Assembly (NCBI RefSeq): GCF_002968575.1
Contig: NZ_PVBM01000004.1
Coordinates: 241,262-305,261, forward strand
DNA from: Neorhizobium huautlense
GTDB taxonomy: Bacteria; Pseudomonadota; Alphaproteobacteria; Rhizobiales; Rhizobiaceae
DNA: 64,000 nt
Direction of reading: 5' to 3'
Within the stretch, counting starts at the first letter, position 1, and the number at the start of each line of letters is the position of its first letter. The notes below the pieces were generated by a model, which saw nothing but the letters and a program-made list of their open reading frames with translations, searched no databases and was not told where the DNA came from. Below, piece after piece: positions 26,757-33,930 of this stretch. The translations under genes were made by a program, and so were the position numbers.

Positions 26757-26784
26757 AGAAGCTCTCACGGATATGAGAGCTTCT
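26757..26784. terminator. Hairpin terminator between DUF3299 gene and ABC operon
   Basis: AGAAGCTCTC (26757-26766) and GAGAGCTTCT (26775-26784) are perfect 10-bp arms with an 8-base loop, starting 6 bases after the DUF3299 stop. It lies 48 bases before the stop of the convergent ATPase gene and can serve both strands. No long T-run follows. Confidence 0.7.
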
Positions 26785-26831
26785 TCCGCAGAGCCGCAAG
26801 CCACGCCAATGCAGCGGGCAAAGAGCCGGCG

Positions 26832-28256
26832 TCATCTATCACGCAGCCTGCTGCCCCCAAGATCGATCATGCGCGTCGAAATCTTCTCGGCAACATCCCG
26901 ATCGTGGGTCACCAGTAGGACGGCAAGCCCGGTTTCCTCCACGATCTCCCGCAGGAATGTGACCACTTCCTTCTGGCTGACGGGATCGAGACGGGATGTC
27001 GCCTCGTCCGCGAACAGGAAAACGGGGGCGAGGAGCAACGCCCGCAGCAGAGCAAACCGCTGTAACTCTCCGCCGGAAATCTGCCCCGGCAGACGGTCGA
27101 GCAAGATATCGGACAAACGCAGGCGACCTGCCAATGCTTCGACATCGGCCCAGTCCTTGCCATGCAGCCGGACGAGATCCTTCAGTCCCTTGCGGATGGT
27201 TTGATGGGGTGCGAACGCCGCCGGCGGGTCCTGGTAGAGCTTCTGGAAGCGTAGCGGCGAAAGGTCGGGCTTGCGTTCGACCATGCCTTCGTCTGATTTG
27301 GCCAGGCCAAGCAGGATGTTGCCGATGGTCGTCTTGCCGCAGCCGCTCGGGCCGAAGATCGAGACGATCTCGCCGGCCGCGACTTCGATATCGAGGCCGG
27401 AAAACAGAGCCTTGTCGCCGTAACGCTTTTCCAGTCCACGCCCGGCAACGACCATCTCGCCCGCGTTCTTCTGTTTCCGCGGCTCCCATCGCGCCGGTTC
27501 AGCAGCCAGCAGCGCTTTTGTGTAGGAATGCTCGGGTGCCTCCAGCAACTTCCGGGCCTCGCCGTACTCCACGAGGCGTCCGTCCAGCATGACGCCTATA
27601 GTTCCGCCGAGGGCGCGAGCGACGGCAACGTCGTGGGTGATCGTCAGCAGCAGACGCCCTGCCTCTACCTCCGACAGCAGACGGGCCGTTACCGAACGCC
27701 TGAGCGCCGCATCAAGACCCTTGGTCGGCTCGTCGGCGATCAGAAGCTCGGCATCCGCAGCATGCGCGATGGCAATCGCCGCCCGCTGGCCCATGCCGCC
27801 GGACATCTGGAACGGGTAGAGCTCGGCCGCCTGCTGGAGGGAAACATCGGAAAGATTGCTCCTTGCTGCTACTGCGCTGTCTTCAACCGACTTTGCCTTC
27901 ACATAGCGATGGACCTCGGCCACCTGCGGCGCCACGCGCATGGTCGGATCGAGCGCCAGCCACGGCTCCTGCGGCAGGAGGCTGATGCTGCGGCCCCAGC
28001 GGCGACGTCGCTCCGACGGCGTCTCCCGAAGAATTTCCGCGCCCTTGAAGAGGATATGGCCTGTGGCGCGCAACTCATTTGGCAGGTTGCCCATGATCGC
28101 CTGGGCAACGAGGGACTTTCCAGACCCGCTTTCTCCGAGCAGGGTCAAGGGCCGACCGCGACCCACGGCAAGAGATACACCGGAAACAATGGGACCCGAC
28201 TGGGAATGCACGGATAGGTCGGAGACGGAAAGGTCGGTATTGATGGGTATGTTCAT
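26832..28256 (-). CDS. Fused two-domain ABC ATPase of Nik/Dpp/Opp type
   Basis: 474 residues containing both ATPases that are normally separate proteins (NikD/DppD and NikE/DppF). Domain 1 (about 8-245): Walker A LLGESGSGKSL, signature MSGGMGQR, Walker B LIADEPTKGLD. Domain 2 (about 265-470): Walker A IFGPSGCGKTT, signature ISGGELQR, Walker B FADEATSRLDP (Ala replaces the common Pro after Glu). Both domains lack most of the usual C-terminal oligopeptide extension. Overlaps the permease gene by ATGA. Drives the permeases at 28253 and 29074. Confidence 0.92.
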   Translation of the reverse strand: MNIPINTDLSVSDLSVHSQSGPIVSGVSLAVGRGRPLTLLGESGSGKSLVAQAIMGNLPNELRATGHILFKGAEILRETPSERRRRWGRSISLLPQEPWLALDPTMRVAPQVAEVHRYVKAKSVEDSAVAARSNLSDVSLQQAAELYPFQMSGGMGQRAAIAIAHAADAELLIADEPTKGLDAALRRSVTARLLSEVEAGRLLLTITHDVAVARALGGTIGVMLDGRLVEYGEARKLLEAPEHSYTKALLAAEPARWEPRKQKNAGEMVVAGRGLEKRYGDKALFSGLDIEVAAGEIVSIFGPSGCGKTTIGNILLGLAKSDEGMVERKPDLSPLRFQKLYQDPPAAFAPHQTIRKGLKDLVRLHGKDWADVEALAGRLRLSDILLDRLPGQISGGELQRFALLRALLLAPVFLFADEATSRLDPVSQKEVVTFLREIVEETGLAVLLVTHDRDVAEKISTRMIDLGGSRLRDR

Positions 28257-29077
28257 GCCCGATCTCCTTGCGCGAGCAGTTGCAGGCCAAGTACGAGCAG
28301 GAAGATCAGGACGGCCGGAAGCAACACATGAACGGGCGCTTCAGCGAAATAGGGGAGAAGTTCGACGATCATGCTACCCAGTTCCGGCGTCGGGGGCTGC
28401 AATCCAACGCTGATCGCGCTTAGCGTCGAAACGGCAATAATGGCGGTCGCCATGGCGAAAGCAGACAGCGTGGCGATCATCGGCCCGATGACCGGCAACA
28501 CATAATGGACGAGGATATAGCGGGAACCGAAACCAAGCATGCGCGCCGCTTCGATATGCGGCTGGGCAAGCACCGTCCGCGTCGTCGCCTTGGTTAGGCG
28601 GTAGAACTCGACCCATAGGGTTAGCGACAGCCCGAGGAAGAGCGGCCCGTAATCGCCCGGAGAAAAGGCGAGCAGCAGCAGCACCAGCATGAGCCCCGGC
28701 AAGGCCAGCACCACGGTCGCCACAAACTCAAGCATGCGTTCTGCCCATCCGCCTTTCCACGCCGCGGCAAGACCAAGCAGGATGCCGGGCACCGCCGCCG
28801 CCAGCATGGTGAGAAACGCCATGCCGAAGGAGAGGCGTGCGCCGTGGGCGAGACGCGCCAGGAGACTGCGCCCGTAGTGATCCGCACCCAGCAGGTAATC
28901 GCCGCCTATCGGGGCCAGGCTTGCGCCGAGATCCTGTGCCGACGGATCGGATGAGATGACCAGAGGTCCAAGAAGGGCAAAGCCGCCGAGCAGGATCAGC
29001 AGCCCGGCGCCGGCCAGTCGCGCCGTCCCGACACCCGTTCTGGCTCTCGTGGATGTCATGTTGTCGATGGTGCTCAT
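28253..29077 (-). CDS. ABC transporter permease (DppC/NikC type)
   Basis: 274 residues from ATG 29077, which overlaps the preceding stop (ATGA). The frame is open upstream to 29518 but there it only shadows the other permease. An N-terminal membrane anchor is followed by the periplasmic PSAQDLGASLAPIGGDYLLGADHYGRSLL, the hallmark of DppC/NikC (short quotes: GADHYGRSLLARL). EAA loop EAARMLGFGSRYILVHYVLP at about 175-195. Forms the pore with the DppB-type partner. Confidence 0.92.
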   Translation of the reverse strand: MSTIDNMTSTRARTGVGTARLAGAGLLILLGGFALLGPLVISSDPSAQDLGASLAPIGGDYLLGADHYGRSLLARLAHGARLSFGMAFLTMLAAAVPGILLGLAAAWKGGWAERMLEFVATVVLALPGLMLVLLLLAFSPGDYGPLFLGLSLTLWVEFYRLTKATTRTVLAQPHIEAARMLGFGSRYILVHYVLPVIGPMIATLSAFAMATAIIAVSTLSAISVGLQPPTPELGSMIVELLPYFAEAPVHVLLPAVLIFLLVLGLQLLAQGDRA

Positions 29078-30012
29078 ACGGTTTTCCCTGTACGCGGGTC
29101 CAGCCAGAGGGTGAGAAGGTCCACGGCGGCTCCGATCGCGACGAACATCAGCCCCATCATCAGCGCCGTCCCCTGCACCATCGGGATGTCGCGCTCGACG
29201 ATCGCATGCACCAGCGCATGCCCGATGCCCGGATACGCAAAGAGCGACTCCACCACCACGACCCCTTCGATCAGATAGATCGCCTGGAGGCCAAGATAGG
29301 AGACGACGGGAATGGCCGCGTTCCGGAGCCCATGACGGCGCACGACGATGGGTTCCGAAAGTCCCTTGTAGCGAGCGAAGGCGAAATAGGGTGCCTGGGC
29401 AACGGCCGCGACCGCATTGCGGGTGACCCGGCTCGACATGGCCGCCAGCCCAAGCGCCAGGGTCAATGCCGGAAGCAGGATCTCGCGCGGCGAGCCGAAG
29501 CCGGCCGGCGGCAGCCAACCGAGCTGCCGGGAAAAGACCAGCATCAGGATCAGCCCCAGCACGAAAGGCGGAATGGCGCGAAAGATGACGGCGCCCATGA
29601 GACCGAGACGATCCGCGGCTCCCCCCGGCTTGAGGCCGCCGAAGAGCCCGACGATCGGACCGATCAGCAGCGACAGCACGAGAGCAGCCGCCGCCAGCCA
29701 GACGGAAGCACCGAGCTGCACCTGCAGTTCGTGGGCAACGGCGCGGCCGGTCACCAGCGAATGGCCGAGGTCGAAACGCGCCAGGCTACCAAGCCATTCC
29801 AGGAACTGCATCGCGATCGGCCGGTCGAGACCAAGTTCGAGACGCACCTTTTCCGCCGCATCGGCAATTCTTGCATCCGGCCCGTAGCGGCCCGCCGCAA
29901 TGCGCATGGCCGCATCGCCCGGCAGGACGCGCATCAGGATAAAGCACAAGGCCCCGACCGCGACCGAGACGATGCCGGCTTGCAGCAGGCGCGCGACAAG
30001 GAAGTTCTTCAT
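29074..30012 (-). CDS. ABC transporter permease (DppB/NikB type)
   Basis: 312 residues from ATG 30012, 11 bases after the SBP stop; a TTG at 30036 would overlap the SBP gene and has no support. The N-terminal anchor and RVLPGDAAMRIAAGR are typical DppB/NikB features, followed by the long periplasmic region, then five membrane segments with the EAA-like loop FARYKGLSEPIVVRRHGLRN. Partner of DppC-type 28253. Confidence 0.92.
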   Translation of the reverse strand: MKNFLVARLLQAGIVSVAVGALCFILMRVLPGDAAMRIAAGRYGPDARIADAAEKVRLELGLDRPIAMQFLEWLGSLARFDLGHSLVTGRAVAHELQVQLGASVWLAAAALVLSLLIGPIVGLFGGLKPGGAADRLGLMGAVIFRAIPPFVLGLILMLVFSRQLGWLPPAGFGSPREILLPALTLALGLAAMSSRVTRNAVAAVAQAPYFAFARYKGLSEPIVVRRHGLRNAAIPVVSYLGLQAIYLIEGVVVVESLFAYPGIGHALVHAIVERDIPMVQGTALMMGLMFVAIGAAVDLLTLWLDPRTGKTV

Positions 30013-30023
30013 CGCGCTGCCCG

Positions 30024-31544
30024 TCACTTTACCCAACGGATCGAGGAGAGGCCGTAGTTCACCTCAAGCGGATCCACCGCGACGCCCGTGATGCGCTTGC
30101 TGGAAACGATGGCAAGTTCCGACCAAGTAACGGGGATGCTCGGCAGTTCCTGTTGCAGGATCTCGACCGCTTGTGTCTGGAGGGGAGCGCGGACAGAGGC
30201 ATCGCTTGTCGCGGCGAGCTTTTCCACGACAGCCTGCATCTCCTTGTTGTCCCACCCCGTAGCGCCCCAGTCGCTTCCACCCGGACCATAGTCCTGCAGA
30301 AGCGTGCCGACGGGATCGGGCACGATCGAGTAGAGGCGTGAGATCAACCCCATCTCCAGCGTTCCATCCTTGTGGCGGGCGGGGATTTCCGAGCTGTTGC
30401 CGACAGATACCTTGACGTTGATGCCGACCCGGCGAAGCTGAGCCTGAAGCGCTGTTGCGAGCGGCGGCAGTTCCGGCCAGCTGGAATAGGTCAGCATGGT
30501 GACGCTGAAGCGCTTTCCATCCTTTTCGAGGATGCCGTCCCTGCCCGGCGTCCAGCCGGCTGCCGCCAGCAGCGCCTTCGCCTTTTCGACATCCTGCGTA
30601 AGCGGCTCGACACGAGCTATGTTCCAACCCTTCATCGCCGGCGGGAAAAGCTGGGTGGCGGCCAGATCGGCATTGCGCAGGATGACCTTGGTGATCCCCA
30701 CCCGATCGATGGCGGCGCTGATCGCCTGCCGCTCCTCGATCTGATCGAAGAAGGGCGACGCGGCATTGACCTTGAGGATGCGGGTGCGCGGGATCGTGGC
30801 GATCTGGACGTCCAGCTTCGGATTGGCCTTCAGGCGATCGACCGAGACCGGGAGCATGGAGAAGACGAGGTCGGCCTCGCCGCTCTCGGCCATAAGCGCG
30901 CGGGTTTCCCCCTGCCCCACGGCGAGATAGCTCACCTCCGAAATGCCGGGCTCGCCGCCCCACCACCTGCCCGAGCCCTCCAGTTCGAGCCGGGCCGGCG
31001 GGGTGAGTGTCTTCACCTGATAAGGCCCGGACCCTACGATGCCGGTGATCTTGCCTGCACCGTCGAATGAAGACGGAGCAAGGATAATGGTGCTGAAATG
31101 CACGAGATAGGCGGGTAAGGCAGAAAACGGCTTGTGCAGCTTGATGCGGATCTCGCCGCCCTCGCCTGCGATTTCGGCAATCGGAGCCTGGGCAAGGACG
31201 CCTACCCCTCCAAGCGTCCGCCTAAGACTGGCAACGGCGGCCTCTGCGGTGACCTTCGTCCCATCGTGGAAAACGGCGTTGTCGCGAAGCGCAAAGGACC
31301 AGTTCAAACCGTCATCGGAAACCGTCCATCTTTTCGCAAGGCCGGGGGCGAGCGTGCCCTGCTTGTCGGTCGTGACAAGCGTCTCGGCGACCTGAAGCCG
31401 GCTGAAGACATAGCCGGTCTGCGCCGGTTCGATGCCGGCAATCTCCCAGGGTCCCGCGACCTTGAGCGTTTCGGCGCAGGCGGAACTGACCGATATCGGC
31501 GCTCCGAGCGTCAGCGTTAGGAAAAGCGCCTTCATCATGCGCAT
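30024..31544 (-). CDS. Periplasmic substrate-binding protein, SBP family 5 (NikA/DppA type)
   Basis: 506 residues from ATG 31544. GGAG six bases upstream decides this start over the ATG at 31556, which overlaps that site. Signal peptide about 1-25 (MKALFLTLTLGAPISVSSACA). Family 5 features are DGLNWSFALRDNAVFHDGTKVTAEAAVASLRRT in the first domain (short: FHDGTKVTA) and GSGPYQVKT. Relatives bind peptides, Ni(II)-chelates, haem or other chelated metals. First surviving gene of the ABC operon; the Zur-like box upstream favours a zinc- or metallophore-type cargo (inference). Confidence 0.9.
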   Translation of the reverse strand: MRMMKALFLTLTLGAPISVSSACAETLKVAGPWEIAGIEPAQTGYVFSRLQVAETLVTTDKQGTLAPGLAKRWTVSDDGLNWSFALRDNAVFHDGTKVTAEAAVASLRRTLGGVGVLAQAPIAEIAGEGGEIRIKLHKPFSALPAYLVHFSTIILAPSSFDGAGKITGIVGSGPYQVKTLTPPARLELEGSGRWWGGEPGISEVSYLAVGQGETRALMAESGEADLVFSMLPVSVDRLKANPKLDVQIATIPRTRILKVNAASPFFDQIEERQAISAAIDRVGITKVILRNADLAATQLFPPAMKGWNIARVEPLTQDVEKAKALLAAAGWTPGRDGILEKDGKRFSVTMLTYSSWPELPPLATALQAQLRRVGINVKVSVGNSSEIPARHKDGTLEMGLISRLYSIVPDPVGTLLQDYGPGGSDWGATGWDNKEMQAVVEKLAATSDASVRAPLQTQAVEILQQELPSIPVTWSELAIVSSKRITGVAVDPLEVNYGLSSIRWVK

Positions 31545-31588
31545 CGCATTCTCCATTTTTGATTGGATATCAAATTGTCCGCTCAGCC

Positions 31589-31786
31589 TCACTTCGCAGG
31601 CCGCAACGCCATATTCGACGTCGTCCTTCGAGACTTCGGCCAAGCTTCATGGATCGATACCCGCCTGGTCTCGCCTACGATCACGGTGAGCGAACCATGC
31701 GCCAGTGCCCCGCAAAGATGACGGAGCGCCGCGTGGTCCTGATAGCCGGGCGTCGGATGTTTGGATTTCAGGCTGATATCGCTCAT
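31589..31786 (-). pseudogene. 5' stump of a ZnuC/AztA-like zinc/manganese ABC ATPase
   Basis: Sixty-five codons from ATG 31786. The N-terminal ~39 residues look like the start of a metal-uptake ABC ATPase: a beta-strand, PGYQDHAALRHLCGALAHGS, then LTVIVG, which is where Walker A (G-N-G-A-G-K-S) should follow. Instead the sequence continues ETRRVSIHEAW and ends soon after. This suggests a deletion that removed the rest of the gene and fused the promoter region to the Nik-type operon. A short unrelated ORF is the alternative. Confidence 0.55.
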
Positions 31787-31821
31787 CGCGCCCTCGAAAA
31801 CTGGAAGCGTTTCTTTAGGTA

Positions 31822-31862
31822 ATGTTATTACGTTCGTCAAATGAAATGTTACGTAATAACAT
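31822..31862. promoter_or_regulatory. Zur-like operator with perfect 12-bp inverted repeat
   Basis: ATGTTATTACGT (31822-31833) and ACGTAATAACAT (31851-31862) are exact inverted repeats. The right half also contains GAAATGTTA-N5-TAACAT (half-sites 31846-31851 and 31857-31862), which matches the rhizobial Zur consensus as I remember it (GAAATGTTATA-n-TATAACATTTC). It sits 36-76 bases upstream of the ATPase stump start on the minus strand, a repressor position. Could also be another Fur-family site. Confidence 0.6.
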
Positions 31863-32041
31863 ACGCAGCCAGTGACCGCGTTTTGAAGAGGGCCTGAGCC
31901 GCTTCGGCAGGTCTTACTTGGATGAAGCGCCAGCCGATCAAGCTGTACGAATTCCGTGGATTATCACTTTTTCAGAAACGCCTAATTAAAGCCTTTTAGC
32001 TAGGGTTATCGGCACGGGGTCATCAAAAAGGGGAACTCGCC

Positions 32042-32344
32042 GTGACATTGCCAATCAAATTTTTGCCCGAGACCTTCGCGAAGAAGACGCTGTGCTGCGC
32101 CGTCGCAACGTTGCTTGTGGCAGGCATTGCCGGATGTTCGTTCGTACCCGATCAGGGTCAGCGGACGCCGCTGTCGGTCAAGCAGGTCGGCTATTCGGTG
32201 CCGACGAGAAAACCTGTCGAACGCGGGCAAGCGATCGTGAAGCAGAAAGAAGCAAAGATCATCCAGACGAGCTACCTCGGTCGTGCCCCCTATATCTGCA
32301 CGCCGAGCGGTTTCGGAAGCACGTCGCGCTGTTTCATGCGGTAG
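32042..32344 (+). CDS. Small lipoprotein-like protein
   Basis: 100 residues from GTG 32042, with AAAGGGGA eight bases ahead. Membrane-spanning signal AVATLLVAGIAGC ends in a lipobox with Cys at about residue 32, so a lipid-anchored periplasmic protein is predicted. The mature part is short and basic, with two later Cys (YICTPSGFG and SRCFMR). No family recognised. Stand-alone gene with its own promoter region (TTATCACTTTT... upstream). Confidence 0.7.
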   Translation: MTLPIKFLPETFAKKTLCCAVATLLVAGIAGCSFVPDQGQRTPLSVKQVGYSVPTRKPVERGQAIVKQKEAKIIQTSYLGRAPYICTPSGFGSTSRCFMR

Positions 32345-32346
32345 GA

Positions 32347-32408
32347 GTTGCGCGCCGGCATCAGGTCAATACGCTGTACCGAATCGACAGTGATGCCAGG
32401 CGCGCAAC
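32347..32408. terminator. Long imperfect inverted repeat after the lipoprotein gene
   Basis: Arms GTTGCGCGCCGGCATCA (32347-32363) and TGATGCC-A-GGCGCGCAAC (32391-32408) pair over 17 positions with one bulged base, leaving a 27-base loop. It lies 3 bases after the lipoprotein stop and 20 bases before the stop of the convergent DUF995 gene. Probably a bidirectional terminator; the long arms and large loop are unusual for one. Confidence 0.6.
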
Positions 32409-32427
32409 TCCCCTCCCCCCGGCCCGG

Positions 32428-32937
32428 TTATGGGGCTTTGCCGACGATCGCCTGGATCTTGCCCAATTGCGCGCCTACATAGTCGCCATAGCGTAGTTTG
32501 GTGAACTCGTCGGAGGAGTTCACTGGCGCATTCCTGAAGATGTACCACTGACCGTCAGGTTCACGTTTCTGGTAGATGACGTTTCCCTTCTTGCGATGGC
32601 TGAAGCAGGTGATTGCCGGAGCCGAGCCGCTTTGGGCGTACCAACGAGCATTGAAGCAGAGCTTGCCCGGCTTGGTAATAAACCATCGGCCGACCCCATA
32701 GGAAGGAGGACCTTCTTCCCTTGACCAGGCTGTGAACCGTCGCGCCCGCACCGAAAAATGGCCCGCACCAGCCTTCCAGATCCACGAGTTTTGGCCATAA
32801 AGCCTGTAGATTTCTGTATTGTTCAGGGGGGTAGTGGCCTTCACGTTGGCGCCTCCGGACGACCCGGCAGCGGATGCCGCCGTCGCAAAACCACCGGCTA
32901 AAGCGAACGCCAGAAACATTTTCGGAAATGTCAGCAT
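32428..32937 (-). CDS. DUF995 family exported protein
   Basis: 169 residues. Signal peptide about 1-23 (FLAFALAGGFATAASAA). The core YGQNSWIWKAGAGHFS, RRFTAWSREE, GRWFITKPGKLCFNARW and CFSHRKKG-IYQKREPDGQWYIF match DUF995, a Rhizobiales periplasmic family often beside polysaccharide genes (recollection). Function is unknown. It is the last gene of the minus-strand polysaccharide operon, 15 bases after the glycosidase-like gene. Confidence 0.85.
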   Translation of the reverse strand: MLTFPKMFLAFALAGGFATAASAAGSSGGANVKATTPLNNTEIYRLYGQNSWIWKAGAGHFSVRARRFTAWSREEGPPSYGVGRWFITKPGKLCFNARWYAQSGSAPAITCFSHRKKGNVIYQKREPDGQWYIFRNAPVNSSDEFTKLRYGDYVGAQLGKIQAIVGKAP

Positions 32938-32952
32938 GTCGGAGTTCCTTCT

Positions 32953-33930
32953 TCAATTCGTGGTTTCGCGGGCCACCCGCCAATCCGGCCGGCCAAAGCC
33001 GTTCGGCCAGGGATAGACTTCGCGGTCGTTGAAGTAGATCACTGCGGTCAGGACCGGAAAGTCGGGATACCGTCTGGTCACGCTTTCGGCCCAGTTACGA
33101 ACGTATGACTCGTCACCTTCATAGCCGAGTTCGGCGACCATGATCGGCTTGCCAAAACGCGAGACACGGCCATATCCTGGCGTCAGCCGTTCAGAAAACG
33201 TCTGGTCCCGGCCGGTCGTATAGCGATCGTACTGCTGAAAGCCAAAGACCGAGAGGCCAATGACATCGACCACGTCATCCCCGGGATAAAAGGCCTCAAG
33301 GCCCTCATTGCCCTTTGGTGACCACATATATTGGGCCGTCTTCAGATGGGTCCGGCAAACCTGCACCATCCGGCGGTAGGCGGCTATATAGTCGTTGCTC
33401 TGCCAGTGCGACCACGAGAACTGGTTGTCTGTCTCATCCATTTCCTGGGCCCAGCGGATGATGACCGGGCTTTTCAATGTCGCGGCGGCAGAGCAGACGG
33501 TCGCCATGTACTCGTCCCGCGAACCGTTCAGAATGCCCTGCAGCAGTTCCTGCGGCGTTAAGCGCCAGTCAGGCGACCAGGACCATGGTTCGACTGAAAT
33601 CAGCAGCGAACGGCCGCGTGCTTGCGCGTAGTCGTCGGCGAGCGTCAGCGTGGACAGGTCGACGTCTTCCCAAGGCAGGAAGAGGTGCTCGATCCTGGAA
33701 CTCGACGGTTCGTCGAAGTCGCCATGCGGGTCATAGGCGCCGAAGGTTATTGAATCAGGGGTGACGATCGGCCTCTTTATCGACCGTGTCGCCGCTGTCA
33801 TGGCTGATGGCGCAGCAAACGCAAGTAGTCCTGCTTCGGGAAGATTGCGCGGCATGATCGCCGTAAGGACAGATCCCGACAACAACAGGCTGGTTAACGA
33901 CAAGGCTATTACTTTCGACAGGTTATGCAT
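32953..33930 (-). CDS. GH26-like (mannanase-type) glycoside hydrolase, exported
   Basis: 325 residues. An N-terminal hydrophobic segment (about 8-27) is either a signal peptide or an anchor. The TIM-barrel core has IIRWAQEMDE (acid/base Glu) at about 160 and MVAELGYEGD (nucleophile Glu) at about 266, the spacing of GH26 enzymes, and DVIGLSVFGFQQYD before them. It probably trims or edits the polysaccharide made by the neighbouring GT2 during export. Overlaps the GT2 gene by 8 bases. Exact specificity (mannan, xylan or mixed glucan) is not readable. Confidence 0.8.
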   Translation of the reverse strand: MHNLSKVIALSLTSLLLSGSVLTAIMPRNLPEAGLLAFAAPSAMTAATRSIKRPIVTPDSITFGAYDPHGDFDEPSSSRIEHLFLPWEDVDLSTLTLADDYAQARGRSLLISVEPWSWSPDWRLTPQELLQGILNGSRDEYMATVCSAAATLKSPVIIRWAQEMDETDNQFSWSHWQSNDYIAAYRRMVQVCRTHLKTAQYMWSPKGNEGLEAFYPGDDVVDVIGLSVFGFQQYDRYTTGRDQTFSERLTPGYGRVSRFGKPIMVAELGYEGDESYVRNWAESVTRRYPDFPVLTAVIYFNDREVYPWPNGFGRPDWRVARETTN

